Notes: generated from the sequence alone by a model not told the origin. Shown: positions 15,660-23,996, counted from the stretch's first letter. The stretch is DNA of 43,009 nucleotides from [Collinsella] massiliensis (GCA_000333815.1 CAPI01000090.1:1-43009); one strand, 5' to 3'. Numbers and translations are program-made.

Positions 15660-18485
15660 CTAGGCCTCGAGCGCCTCGGCGCAGCGGGCGCAGATGTGCG
15701 CGTGCCCGCCGTGCTCGCCCGTGCTCTCGCGGTAGTTCCAGCAGCGGTCGCAGCGCTCGCCGCGCGCGGGCTCGACCTCGGCCGCGAACTCCTCGCCGCT
15801 CTCGAGCTCGACCTCGGAGACGATGAAGAACTCGGCGAGGTCGCAGGCCATATCGCCGGTGAGCAGCGCGTATGCCTCGGCCGGAGCCCAGGCGCGCACG
15901 CGCACCTCCTGGCTCTTGGTGAACGTGCCCTCAGCGCGGGCGTCCTCGATCGCCTTCGTCACCACGCCACGGAGCTCCATGGCGGCATCGAGCACCTCGC
16001 CGTAGCGGTTCGCCTCGTCGAGCGCGATGGGTGCCTCGTACCATTCGAGGAGTGCGGCGTAGGTCTGGCCGTCGCGGCACCCCGCGGGGGCGTAGGCCAT
16101 GACCTCGTCACAGGTGAAGGAGAGGATGGGCTGCAGATCGCGCAGGAGCATGGACAGGAGCTCGGCGAGCACGGTCTGGGCGCTCCGGCGCGCGAGCGAG
16201 CCCGGGCGCTCGCAGTACAGGCGGTCCTTCAGGGCGTCGAGGTAGACGTTCGAGAGCTCCGTGACCACGAAGTCGTAGAGCGTGCGGTAGGCGCGGTTGA
16301 ACTCATAGCCGCGGTACGCGTCGTCGACCTCGGCCTGGACCTGCGTGAGGCGCGCGACCATGAGCTTGTCGAGCGGCAGCAGCTCCTCGAACGGGACCCC
16401 GTCGCGCTCCGGGTCGAACTGCCCCTCGAGCTCGCCGAGCAGGAAGCGGAAGGTGTTGCGGAAGCGGCGGTACGCGTCCGAGGTGCGCGCGAGGATCTCG
16501 TGGTCGATGGCCACGTCCGAGGAGGTGTCCACGCTCGCAACCCACAGGCGGATGATGTCGGCGCCCATCTCGTCGCAGACCTTGTTGGGGTCGATCACGT
16601 TGCCGAGCGACTTCGACATCTTGCGACCCTGGCCGTCGAGGGTGAAGCCCTGCGAGACGACCGCCTTGTACGGGGCCACGCCGTTGGCGCCCACGCTCGT
16701 GAGCAGCGAGCTCTGGAACCAGCCGCGATGCTGGTCGGAGCCCTCGAGGTACATATCCGCCGGGTAGGCGAGCTCGGGGCGGTTCTCGCAGACCGCCTTC
16801 CACGAGACGCCGGAGTCCCACCACACGTCCAGGATGTCACGGTCGGCCTTGAGGTGGTGTCCGCCGCACTTCGGGCAGACGCAGGCCTCGCCCAGGTAGC
16901 TCTCGGGCGCGTCGGTGAACCAGGCGTCGGAGCCCTTCTCCTTGAAGAGCGCGATGACGGCGTCGAGCGTCGCGTCGTTCATGACCTTCTCGCCGCAATC
17001 CGCGCAGGTGAAGCTCGGGATGGGCACGCCCCAGTTGCGCTGGCGCGAGATGCACCAGTCGGGGCGCTGCTCCACCATGGCGCCGATGCGGTTCTTCGCA
17101 TGGTCGGGGTACCACGCCACGTGGTTCAGCACCTGGTCGAGCGCCTGCTCGCGCAGACCCGTCTCGTCCATGGAGACGAACCACTGGTCCGTCGCGCGGA
17201 AGATGGTCGGGTTCTTGCAGCGCCAGCAGTGCGGGTAGCTGTGGTTGATCTTCTTCTCGGCGAGCAGCGTGCCGCGCTCGGCGAGGAACTCGATGATCTT
17301 GGGATTCGCCTCGTCGGTGTCCATGCCGCTGAAGGGACCGCCCGTGCCGTAGCCCTCGCCCACGTAGAAGCGGCCGTCGTCATCGACGGGCATGATGATG
17401 GGCAGGTTGCAGCGCATGCCGGTGTAGTAGTCATCGACGCCGTGGCCGGGCGCGGTGTGGACGCAGCCCGTGCCGTCCTCGAGCGTGACGTAGTCCGCCG
17501 TGACAACCGTGCCCGTGACGTCCTCGAAGATGGGGTGCTTGTACGTCGTGCCCACAAGGTCAGCGCCCTGTGCGACCCAGGGCTCCGCGGCGCCGGCGGG
17601 CGTGAAGAGGCGAGCATCCTCGAGATGCGCGACCTCGTGGAAAACCTTCTCCCAGAGCGCCTTGGCCATGATGCCCAGGCGGCCGCCGGCCTCCACGGCG
17701 ACGTAGTCCGCCTCGGGCGAGAGCGCCACGCCAGAGTTCGCAGGGAGCGTCCAGGGGGTCGTCGTCCAGATGACCACGTCGACGGGCAGCCCGCTCGCCG
17801 CGAGCGCCTCGGGCGCGTCGATGAGCTCGAAGCGCACGAAGACCGACGGGCTCACCTCGTCGGCGTACTCGATCTCGGCCTCGGCGAGCGCGGTGTGGCA
17901 GTGCTTGCACCAGTGCACCGGCTTGCGGCCGCGGTAGATCATGCCCTTGTCGAACATGGCCTTGAAGACCTCGATGTCCGCCGCGTCATGCTCGTGGTAG
18001 AGCGTGAGGTACGGGTGGTCCCAGTCGCCGAGCACGCCCAGGCGGCGGAAGCCGGCCTTCTGCAGCTCGATGTTCTCGACGGCGAACTCGTGGCACATCT
18101 CGCGGATCTTGGCCGTGGGCGTGGCATTGAACTTCGCCGTGCCGAGCTTCTCCTCGACCTTGTGCTCGATGGGCTGGCCATGGCAATCCCAGCCGGGCAC
18201 GTACGGCGTCTGCTCGCCCTGCATGGCATGGTAGCGCATGATCATGTCTTTGGAGATCTTGTTCATGGCGTGGCCGATGTGGATGGGGCCATTCGCATAC
18301 GGGGGGCCGTCGTGCAGGACGAACTTCTTATGCCCCTCGTTCTTCTTCATGAGCTGCTCGTAGACATGGTTCTCGTTCCACGCGGCCAGGCGAGCCGGCT
18401 CGGACTTCGCGAGCCCGGCGCGCATGGGGAACCCGGTCTTGGGCAGGTTCATGGTCTCCTGGTAGATGCTCTTCTCTTTCGCCAC
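15660..18485 (-). CDS. ileS: Isoleucine--tRNA ligase
   Basis: A 941-residue class I synthetase that charges tRNA-Ile and edits valine. HIGH is at residues 69-72 (GPIHIGHAMNK) and KMSKS at about residue 620 (GRKMSKSLGN). The CP1 editing domain lies between them. The C-terminal zinc finger shows CDRCWNYRESTGEHGG followed by CARC. This is the bacterial type-1 enzyme, the mupirocin-sensitive class by family. GTG 18485 is chosen because GGGGGAGGG lies about 8 nt upstream. It is the first gene of ileS-lspA-rluD and is controlled by the T-box leader at 18553-18915. Confidence 0.98.
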   Translation of the reverse strand: MAKEKSIYQETMNLPKTGFPMRAGLAKSEPARLAAWNENHVYEQLMKKNEGHKKFVLHDGPPYANGPIHIGHAMNKISKDMIMRYHAMQGEQTPYVPGWDCHGQPIEHKVEEKLGTAKFNATPTAKIREMCHEFAVENIELQKAGFRRLGVLGDWDHPYLTLYHEHDAADIEVFKAMFDKGMIYRGRKPVHWCKHCHTALAEAEIEYADEVSPSVFVRFELIDAPEALAASGLPVDVVIWTTTPWTLPANSGVALSPEADYVAVEAGGRLGIMAKALWEKVFHEVAHLEDARLFTPAGAAEPWVAQGADLVGTTYKHPIFEDVTGTVVTADYVTLEDGTGCVHTAPGHGVDDYYTGMRCNLPIIMPVDDDGRFYVGEGYGTGGPFSGMDTDEANPKIIEFLAERGTLLAEKKINHSYPHCWRCKNPTIFRATDQWFVSMDETGLREQALDQVLNHVAWYPDHAKNRIGAMVEQRPDWCISRQRNWGVPIPSFTCADCGEKVMNDATLDAVIALFKEKGSDAWFTDAPESYLGEACVCPKCGGHHLKADRDILDVWWDSGVSWKAVCENRPELAYPADMYLEGSDQHRGWFQSSLLTSVGANGVAPYKAVVSQGFTLDGQGRKMSKSLGNVIDPNKVCDEMGADIIRLWVASVDTSSDVAIDHEILARTSDAYRRFRNTFRFLLGELEGQFDPERDGVPFEELLPLDKLMVARLTQVQAEVDDAYRGYEFNRAYRTLYDFVVTELSNVYLDALKDRLYCERPGSLARRSAQTVLAELLSMLLRDLQPILSFTCDEVMAYAPAGCRDGQTYAALLEWYEAPIALDEANRYGEVLDAAMELRGVVTKAIEDARAEGTFTKSQEVRVRAWAPAEAYALLTGDMACDLAEFFIVSEVELESGEEFAAEVEPARGERCDRCWNYRESTGEHGGHAHICARCAEALEA

Positions 18486-18527
18486 GGGATACCCTCCCCC
18501 TTCTCGTCCGCCAGGACGACCTTGGCG

Positions 18528-18550
18528 AGGCGCCCTGGCTCTGGGCGCCT
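18528..18550 (-). repeat. Short inverted repeat between T-box terminator and ileS
   Basis: AGGCGCCC and GGGCGCCT form an 8-bp perfect stem with a 7-nt loop, immediately after the terminator U-tract and before the ileS ribosome-binding site. It could influence leader read-through or translation. Confidence 0.5.
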
Positions 18551-18552
18551 AA

Positions 18553-18591
18553 GAAAAAAAGCGCCCGTCCCTGCAAGCTGGGACGAAGCGC
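18553..18591 (-). terminator. Intrinsic terminator of the ileS T-box
   Basis: On the minus strand GCGC-TT-CGTCCC pairs with GGGACG-G-GCGC around an 8-nt loop and is followed by seven T residues. It competes with the antiterminator that contains the T-box bulge. Confidence 0.9.
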
Positions 18592-18915
18592 CGTGATGCG
18601 CGGGCAGACGCGCCGCGCGAGCTCCTCGCTATACCACCCAGCTTAGGTGCCCCGCGGCCTTCCGGCAGCCTGCACCTGTACTCGGCCGACCACATGACGG
18701 CGGTCGTCCCGGCGACGCCTACTGAAAGGGGTTGGTTGGGGACGTGTTCTCATCAACCCATCCGCCGAACCCCTCCGTTCGGGCCGCAGCTCCGGGGTGA
18801 TATTCACGCGGGCGCGCCGGCGAACCTTCCAGCACGGAGGCGGCAGCACGCCGAACCCGTGGCTCGCTCTCTCATCGGCGCGGAGACCGGCTACTCGTCC
18901 CCATCACAGCCATTG
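18553..18915 (-). promoter_or_regulatory. T-box leader of ileS (isoleucine, ATC specifier)
   Basis: The minus strand carries a canonical T-box. Stem I begins with GACGAGTAG near 18891-18899 and contains AGAGAGCGAG. The specifier loop reads GAAT-ATC-ACC with the isoleucine codon ATC at 18799-18801, followed by CCCGGAGC. A GC-rich middle region (about 18725-18775) can form stems II/III. The T-box bulge TGGGTGGTAT lies at 18631-18640. A strong intrinsic terminator ends the element. Uncharged tRNA-Ile should pair with ATC and the bulge to favour antitermination and ileS expression. Actinobacterial ileS T-boxes are often translational; this one has the architecture of a transcriptional switch. Confidence 0.92.
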
Positions 18916-18921
18916 CGCGGT

Positions 18922-18927
18922 ATTGTA
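18922..18927 (-). promoter_or_regulatory. Extended -10 promoter of the ileS operon
   Basis: The minus strand reads TGCTACAAT: TACAAT with an upstream TGn extension, just ahead of T-box stem I. No good -35 is present at 16-18 nt, which is consistent with an extended -10 promoter. Confidence 0.6.
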
Positions 18928-19120
18928 GCACGTTGCTCGCGGAGCGCGTGCGACAAAGGGTTTAGACACACGGGCACACGAACGGCACCGAGCCGCCCGC
19001 GCGGGCGCACCCGCGGCACGCGCGAGCCCTTGTCCGCACCCGCCGCATGGCGCGCCGCGACTCTGGGCATACGGTTAGTAGCGCGGCGTTCCGTGCCGCG
19101 CACCAGATGAAAGGACACCC

Positions 19121-19669
19121 ATGCATATCGTTGCCATCGCGGGATCGCTTCGCACGGGAAGCCTCAACCGCCAGCTCGCCGAGGAAGCCCAGCGTATCGT
19201 CGCCGAACTCGAGCCCGACGCCCGCTTCACCATCCTCGACTGGTCGGACGTGCCGATCTTCAACCAGGACATCGAGCACCCCGCGCCCGAGGCCGTGGCG
19301 CGCGTGCGCGCGGAGGTGCTCGCCGCCGACGGCGTCTGGTTCTTCACACCCGAGTACAACCACTTCTTCCCCGGTCCGCTCAAGAACCTGCTCGACTGGC
19401 TCTCGCGCCCAGTCGGTCCCAAGCAGGGGCAGGTGCTCGATAGCAAGCCCGCCGCGGTGAGCGGCATCTCGGCGGGCGGCACCGGTACCGCCGTGGCGCA
19501 GGATCACCTCGTGACACTCATTTCCTTCCTCAACATGCGCGTCATGAACAAGCCGCGCCTCACCGTGCCGAACGGCTTCACCAAGGTGCACGACGGCGTC
19601 CTCGAGCTCGGCGACTCCCTACCCTACCTCGAGCGGCAGGCGCAGGCGTTCATCGAGTTCATCCGCTAG
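19121..19669 (+). CDS. NADPH-dependent FMN reductase family flavoprotein
   Basis: A 182-residue flavodoxin-fold reductase. The N-terminal loop GSLRTGSLNRQL is the FMN-phosphate binding motif of the SsuE/ArsH/azoreductase-like NADPH:FMN reductases. TPEYNHFFPGPLKNLLDWLSR is the characteristic substrate/FMN loop and dimer contact, and SGISAGGTG follows. It probably reduces FMN or quinone-like electrophiles in the cytoplasm; the physiological acceptor is unknown. ATG 19121 has AAAGGA upstream. The gene is monocistronic, divergent from ileS and convergent with the VOC gene, with a strong bidirectional hairpin after it. Confidence 0.92.
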   Translation: MHIVAIAGSLRTGSLNRQLAEEAQRIVAELEPDARFTILDWSDVPIFNQDIEHPAPEAVARVRAEVLAADGVWFFTPEYNHFFPGPLKNLLDWLSRPVGPKQGQVLDSKPAAVSGISAGGTGTAVAQDHLVTLISFLNMRVMNKPRLTVPNGFTKVHDGVLELGDSLPYLERQAQAFIEFIR

Positions 19670-19673
19670 ATGG

Positions 19674-19709
19674 GAAGGCCGCGGGGACGATGGCGCCACC
19701 GCGGCCTTC
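19674..19709. terminator. Bidirectional terminator hairpin
   Basis: GAAGGCCGCGG and CCGCGGCCTTC form a perfect 11-bp stem with a 14-nt loop, between the convergent FMN reductase and VOC genes. A short TTC follows on either strand. Confidence 0.8.
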
Positions 19710-19716
19710 GACTGGC

Positions 19717-20091
19717 TCACGAGCAGGAGAGGTGCACGGCGAAGCCCGCGATGTCCTCGTTGAAGTAGACGAGCTTCGTGGAGCCGTCCGGGTTGAGGGC
19801 GCGCAAGTCCTCGTTGATCGTGAGCCCGCGGGAGCGGAAGTACGCCTCGGCGGCGGGCACATTGTTCACCGCCAGCCCGATATGGCCCTTCTCACCGCGC
19901 CCGCATCCCTTCATGACCTCGATGAGCGTGTCGTTGAAGATGGAGATGGGCGTGTCGTGCCGCTCCAAGCCGAAGAGAGCCTCGATGAGCGCCGCCGTGC
20001 GCTCGGCCTCCGCAGCATCCGCGGCGTTGATGCCGATGTGCGCGATATGCATATCGAACGCCTCGACGGGGTTGACCTGATCTTCCGCCAT
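19717..20091 (-). CDS. VOC (glyoxalase/bleomycin-resistance) family protein
   Basis: A 124-residue vicinal-oxygen-chelate protein. MHIAHIGINAADAAEAERTA at the start and HIGLAVNNVPAAEAYFRSRG in the middle mark the two beta-alpha-beta-beta-beta halves; GFAVHL closes the second. From memory it resembles the VOC domain found C-terminal to KDPG/KHG aldolases in some Firmicutes, here as a free-standing protein. Metal ligands (His in HIGI and HIGL, Glu in IEVMKG) look present, but the reaction is unknown. ATG 20091 has GGGAGG upstream. It lies 32 nt after the DUF523 gene, so the two may be cotranscribed. Confidence 0.85.
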   Translation of the reverse strand: MAEDQVNPVEAFDMHIAHIGINAADAAEAERTAALIEALFGLERHDTPISIFNDTLIEVMKGCGRGEKGHIGLAVNNVPAAEAYFRSRGLTINEDLRALNPDGSTKLVYFNEDIAGFAVHLSCS

Positions 20092-20123
20092 GCAAAACCT
20101 CCCCTGTTCACGTGATGCCCTGC

Positions 20124-20576
20124 TCAGCGCCCCTCGCCCAGCAAACGGGCATCGACCTCGTCCGGTGCGTACACGGGCACGCCGTGCTCCTTGAGGAGCG
20201 CGGTGAACACGCCATCACCGGGAACGAGCTTTCCGGTAAACGAACCATCGTAGATGAGCCCCGCCCCGCACGATGGGCTGCGCGGCTGGAGCACCGCGGC
20301 ATCGATACCGCCGGCCGCCTCGATGCGCGCGAGCTCGGCCGCGGCACCCGAGCGGAACGCGGCGTCCACGCTCGCGCCGAATTCGTCCACGACCCTGCCA
20401 GCAGAGATCTCAGAGCGCGGGCGCGGCACGGGCAGGCCGCCCGCGACCTCGGGGCACACCGGGACGACCGTGCACCCCTGCGCGTGGAGCGCCTCGATGA
20501 GCGCAACGTCACGGTTGCTCCCGCCATTGTACTTGCAGCGCTCGCCCAGAAGGCAGGCGCTCACCGCGACCCGCAT
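20124..20576 (-). CDS. DUF523 family protein
   Basis: A 150-residue DUF523 protein. Its three signature blocks are intact: SACLLGERCKYNGG, VCPEVAGGLPVPRPRSE and LQPRSPSCGAG. The conserved cysteines suggest a metal- or sulfur-related role, but no activity is established for the family. ATG 20576 fits the family start, although no clear Shine-Dalgarno precedes it. It starts 31 nt after the zinc-ribbon gene on the same strand and is probably in that transcript. Confidence 0.9.
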   Translation of the reverse strand: MRVAVSACLLGERCKYNGGSNRDVALIEALHAQGCTVVPVCPEVAGGLPVPRPRSEISAGRVVDEFGASVDAAFRSGAAAELARIEAAGGIDAAVLQPRSPSCGAGLIYDGSFTGKLVPGDGVFTALLKEHGVPVYAPDEVDARLLGEGR

Positions 20577-20607
20577 GGTTCGGCCAAACGAAACGCAGAG
20601 GCGCGCT

Positions 20608-21132
20608 CTACGCGTTGAGCTTCTCGCCGCACGACATGCAGAAGGCGTCGCCGGGGTTCACCGGGGCACCGCACTTCGGGCACACGGGACCGGTGGGAGC
20701 TGCGGGGGCGGGAGCTGCGGGCGCAGGCGCCTGCGCGCCCGATGCCGCCATGATCTCGGCCATGGACTTGCCGCAGCCGGCGCAGAACATGTCGGACGCG
20801 CTGATGCGCGTATGGCAGAACGGGCACACGACGACGGTCGCGGCCTGCTGCGAGGCGGCGTTCTGGCGCTCGATCTCGTCGAGCTGCGCCTGGAGGGACG
20901 CGCGCTCAGCGTCGATCTGCGCGATGCCGTCGAAGAGCTGCTCGCGCCCGGTGCGGAACGCGGGGTCATCCTTCGTGGCCTCGTAGAGGCTCGCACCGAG
21001 CTGCGCGGCGAGCTGCTGGCGGCGCTTCATGGCGTCATTCATCTGGTTCTTGATCTTGAGGGTCTCGACGCCGCGGTTTGCCCCCGCGACGCCGCGATTC
21101 AGCGAAGCCTGAACATCATCGAGAAAGCCCAT
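20608..21132 (-). CDS. Double zinc-ribbon protein with N-terminal coiled coil
   Basis: A 174-residue protein that begins GFLDDVQASLNRGVAGANRG and continues as a charged helical/coiled-coil region to about residue 95. Two zinc ribbons follow: CPFCHTRISASDMFCAGCG and, after an Ala/Pro-rich linker, CPKCGAPVNPGDAFCMSCG. There is no membrane helix. Similar proteins are common in Coriobacteriia and some Firmicutes but have no defined role; they may bind nucleic acid or act as adaptors. ATG 21132 has AAAGGTGG upstream. An extended -10 promoter lies about 65 nt further up. Confidence 0.82.
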   Translation of the reverse strand: MGFLDDVQASLNRGVAGANRGVETLKIKNQMNDAMKRRQQLAAQLGASLYEATKDDPAFRTGREQLFDGIAQIDAERASLQAQLDEIERQNAASQQAATVVVCPFCHTRISASDMFCAGCGKSMAEIMAASGAQAPAPAAPAPAAPTGPVCPKCGAPVNPGDAFCMSCGEKLNA

Positions 21133-21198
21133 CGTTCCACCTTTTCGAATGCGTGCGAACAGTACCGGCCGTGCGGCGCGCGCCGTGCGGACACCCCG

Positions 21199-21204
21199 AA
21201 TATA
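21199..21204 (-). promoter_or_regulatory. Extended -10 promoter for the zinc-ribbon/DUF523/VOC genes
   Basis: The minus strand reads TGGTATATT (TATATT with an upstream TGn). It lies between the NYN gene terminator and the zinc-ribbon start. A 12-nt palindrome CGGCGCGCGCCG (21174-21185) lies in the transcribed leader. Confidence 0.5.
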
Positions 21205-21218
21205 CCACCTGATACGGA

Positions 21219-21247
21219 GAAACTCGATGGCGGCCGCACCGAGTTTC
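21219..21247 (-). terminator. Hairpin after the NYN-domain gene
   Basis: GAAACTCG and CGAGTTTC form an 8-bp perfect stem around a GC-rich 13-nt loop. Only a short T-rich run follows on the minus strand. Confidence 0.5.
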
Positions 21248-21313
21248 CCATTCCGTAGCGTACGGCGGATACCCCACGTGCAGAAGCGCCGCCCGCGGAA
21301 AACGCCGCCGGCG

Positions 21314-22339
21314 TCACGACTCCTTGATGCGCAGGTAGATCGCGCGGGCTCCCGCGGTGTTCGCGCGCTCGTCGAACTCGTAGACGCCCATCGACTTCAG
21401 GAAGGGACTGAGCTTGCGGTACCCGTAGTTGCGCACGTCGAAGTCGGATAGGCGCTTGGGCAGCTCGCTGCCCACGGTGCCCAGGAACACCCAGCCCTCC
21501 TCGTCGGAGAACTGGTCGATGATGGCGTCGACGGCGGAGCGGATGCGCTTCATATGGCGACGGCGCGTAGTGCGCGAAAGCTCGCTGAACTCCACATCGC
21601 CGCGCTCGGGCGCCGACGCGGCGTCCCCCTGTTCACCGCCGCGGTCACCCGGGGTGCGGCGGGCGCGCGCAGAGGCCTCGGGGGCGTGCTCGGCGCTCGC
21701 GGCGACGGCCTCCTTCGCCTTCGTGGGGCTGCCCGCGCGCTTGGATGCTTGAGCGGGCTTCTCGGCCTTCTCTTGCTTGTCGGCCTTGTCGGCCTTCTTC
21801 GCGGGCGTCCGCTCCTTCTGGGCGCGCTTGCGCGCGGGTGCGTCGGCTGCATCGTCCTCGGCGTCTGCGTCATCGTCTTCCGCGCGGCGCGCCGCGAAGA
21901 GCAGGTCGAGGTACTTGAACTGGTTGCAGGCCGAGATGAACGGCTCGGGGGTCTTCTGCTCGCCCATGCCGATGACCTGCATGCCGCTCTCGCGCAGGCG
22001 GGCGGCGAGCCGCGTGAAGTCGGAGTCGGAGCTCACGATGGCGAAGCCGTCGACGTTGCCCGAGTAAAGGATGTCCATCGCGTCGATGATCATCGCCGAA
22101 TCCGTCGAGCTCTTGCCGTACGTGTAGCTGTACTGCTGCATGGGGATGATCGAGTTGTCGAGCAGGCAGCCCTTCCACGAGGCGAGCCGCTGGCTCGTCC
22201 AGTCCCCGTAGATGCGCTTGTACGTGGCGATTCCGGAGTTCGCCACCTCGTCGAGGATGATCTTGATGTACTTCGGCGCGATGTTATCCGCGTCGATGAG
22301 AATCGCGAAGCGCAGGTCGCGTTGGGTATCGGTTGCCAT
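21314..22339 (-). CDS. NYN-domain ribonuclease-like protein with C-terminal OST-HTH/LOTUS domain
   Basis: A 341-residue protein. An N-terminal NYN (PIN-like, LabA/YlxR-type) domain covers about residues 8-150. Its acidic clusters are ILIDADN, KSSTDSAMIIDAMD and VSSDSDFTRLA, the set expected for a metal-dependent RNase. A long Ala/Lys/Glu-rich disordered linker follows (about 155-255). A C-terminal OST-HTH/LOTUS fold ends it (EEGWVFLGTVGSELPKR, then DFDVRNYGYRKLSPFLKSM). LOTUS domains bind RNA, including G-quadruplex RNA, so an RNA-processing role is likely. ATG 22339 is chosen for the AAAGG upstream; the open frame continues to 22369 without a better site. Confidence 0.88.
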   Translation of the reverse strand: MATDTQRDLRFAILIDADNIAPKYIKIILDEVANSGIATYKRIYGDWTSQRLASWKGCLLDNSIIPMQQYSYTYGKSSTDSAMIIDAMDILYSGNVDGFAIVSSDSDFTRLAARLRESGMQVIGMGEQKTPEPFISACNQFKYLDLLFAARRAEDDDADAEDDAADAPARKRAQKERTPAKKADKADKQEKAEKPAQASKRAGSPTKAKEAVAASAEHAPEASARARRTPGDRGGEQGDAASAPERGDVEFSELSRTTRRRHMKRIRSAVDAIIDQFSDEEGWVFLGTVGSELPKRLSDFDVRNYGYRKLSPFLKSMGVYEFDERANTAGARAIYLRIKES

Positions 22340-22402
22340 GGGTGCCTTTCTGGTCAGGGTTTCGGGCATGCGCCCGCTAATTTATGATACCCAGAACAGG
22401 AA

Positions 22403-22459
22403 GGCATGCTGTCCGAGCTGCCTGTACTCGCAGGGCGAACGCAGCTTGGGCAGCATGCC
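22403..22459 (-). terminator. Long imperfect inverted repeat after the zinc-ribbon gene remnants
   Basis: 19-nt arms at 22403-22421 and 22441-22459 (GGCATGCTG... / ...CAGCATGCC) match at 17 of 19 positions, around a 19-nt loop. It sits between the truncated zinc-ribbon copy and the NYN gene and probably terminates the upstream unit. Confidence 0.6.
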
Positions 22460-22509
22460 CTCATTCGAACGCATGGTTCGACAAGCGAAACGCTCAGCCT
22501 ATGTTCGGC

Positions 22510-23001
22510 CTACGAATCACTCCGGGCCGCCAGACCGGCTTCACCTGGGTCGACAGCAATGTCCATCACCGTGTTGCCCCCGGCATCCTTCACTTTGTAA
22601 CCCGGATACACAGCGGGATCATATGACGACCAGACGCAGGGGCCGTAGCCGTCGCCGCTCCCGTACCCGTCCTCGAACGTCGCCTGGACGTTATCCGTGG
22701 CAAGAATCTCGTCGTAGCTCATGGCATCATTGAGCGCGTCGGCACCGTACCCCGAGACGATGTTCGCCGAGCCGTCATCATCGAACTCAAACAGCTGGAA
22801 CAGCGACTCTCCGTTGAGACTGAGCTCAACGTACCAGCGGCCTTCAAGCTCGCCCGATGCCGCGCCCTCCGGGAATTGAATGCGCATCGAAAGGCCGTCA
22901 ACCGGCTGGCCGCTGCTCCCGTCCACGATGTCCGCGACCTTCCAGATCGTACCCAGCTCGTCAAGCGTCGGCGTTTCCGGGCTGTTACCAAGCCTTCCCG
23001 A
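22510..23001 (-). pseudogene. N-terminally truncated third copy of the membrane zinc-ribbon protein
   Basis: This open stretch encodes only the C-terminal half of the protein family seen at 24188-25072: LGTIWKVADIVDG, then IQFPEGAASGELEGRWYVE, DAMSYDEILATDNVQATFED and GYGPCVW. It lacks the zinc ribbon, the membrane helix and the start of the extracellular domain. It continues in the same frame directly after the stop codon (23002-23004) of the preceding copy, as expected from a deletion inside a tandem array. There is no ribosome-binding site of its own, so it is most likely not expressed as a functional protein. Confidence 0.75.
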
Positions 23002-23896
23002 TTACCTCGCATCGTCCAGATCGATATGTACTTTCATCACGACGATACCATCCGAGTCGATGACCTCGAACCGGCCATCTCCCGTCGAGCGCCACGTGCA
23101 GGGGCCGTAGCCGCCGTGTTCGTCATCGTAATCCCCGCCCTCTAGCGTCATCTCGATATCCAGAGAATCGCTTGCCAAGATCTCGTCATAGGTGAGGCCT
23201 CGGTCGATGACGCCTCCGCCTGATCCGCTCACCCATCTCGCCCTGCCATCTTCATCGAATTCCCGAATCACGAACTCAATTGTGCTCTTGCCCCCCTGCG
23301 CCACCCGCAACCTCAGACTCGAAATACCAGCGACCTTCGACCTCACCCGCGGCAGCACCAGCAGGAAACTGGACGCGTATATTGGAATGATGTTGCGGCC
23401 AAGCGACGAATCTGTCATCGAGCGCTTCGAGATTCTCGACCTTCCAGATCGTTCCTTGATCGTTCGAGCCATCCTCGCGCAGCACGCCTTCGTACAAGGG
23501 TATGAACGTTCTTCCCGCATCCCCCAAGTCGCCAAGCTGGATAATCGTCTCACCATCGTCACCGTCGAGGATCCTATAGCTGAAACCATACGCCATGACA
23601 TCGTTGAACGTGAACGTACCGTTCGGAAGCGTAGCTGTGGCGGCGGTATTGCCCGACCAGAGCGAAACGAATGCTGAAGCCGCAACGACCAGCACAAGCA
23701 CAATGCCTCCGATAACAAGGGGGGGACGGAGTCGGCGCGGAAGAGACGCCTCCGAACCGACAGTCGATGCAGCCCGCGGGCGCTCTGAAATACCCTGCCT
23801 CGTTTGCGAAGCTGCTTCCGAAGCAAGCTGAGCACCGCACTCTGGGCAGAACCTTGAATCCTCTGGCAGCTTTGCACCACATGTACGGCAAAACAT
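23002..23896 (-). pseudogene. Frameshifted second copy of the membrane zinc-ribbon protein
   Basis: The gene starts at ATG 23896 (GGGGGAG upstream) with MFCRTCGAKLPEDSRFCPEC, a zinc ribbon, then a membrane helix (about residues 60-82) and LPNGTFTFNDVMAYGFSYRI. It runs in one frame to GRWYFESEVAGGAG. At a run of six G (minus strand, 23291-23296) the downstream half (KSTIEFVIREFDEDG and on, to VHIDLDDAR) lies in another frame. Five Gs would restore a continuous protein of about 298 residues matching the intact copy. As written, the product ends early after QEHN. It may be a pseudogene, a phase-variable gene or a sequencing artefact. Confidence 0.8.
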
Positions 23897-23937
23897 AGTG
23901 GCTCCCCCTCATACAAACCAACCAACGCTTTTCACCT

Positions 23938-23967
23938 ATCATGCAGCGTGCCAGCGCGATGTATCAA
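23938..23967 (-). promoter_or_regulatory. Candidate promoter of the second zinc-ribbon copy
   Basis: On the minus strand TTGATA (23962-23967) and CATGAT (23938-23943) are separated by 18 nt, about 40 nt upstream of the start codon. Confidence 0.4.
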
Positions 23968-23996
23968 CCTTGTCCGCCTAGACCCCCTGCTGATTG

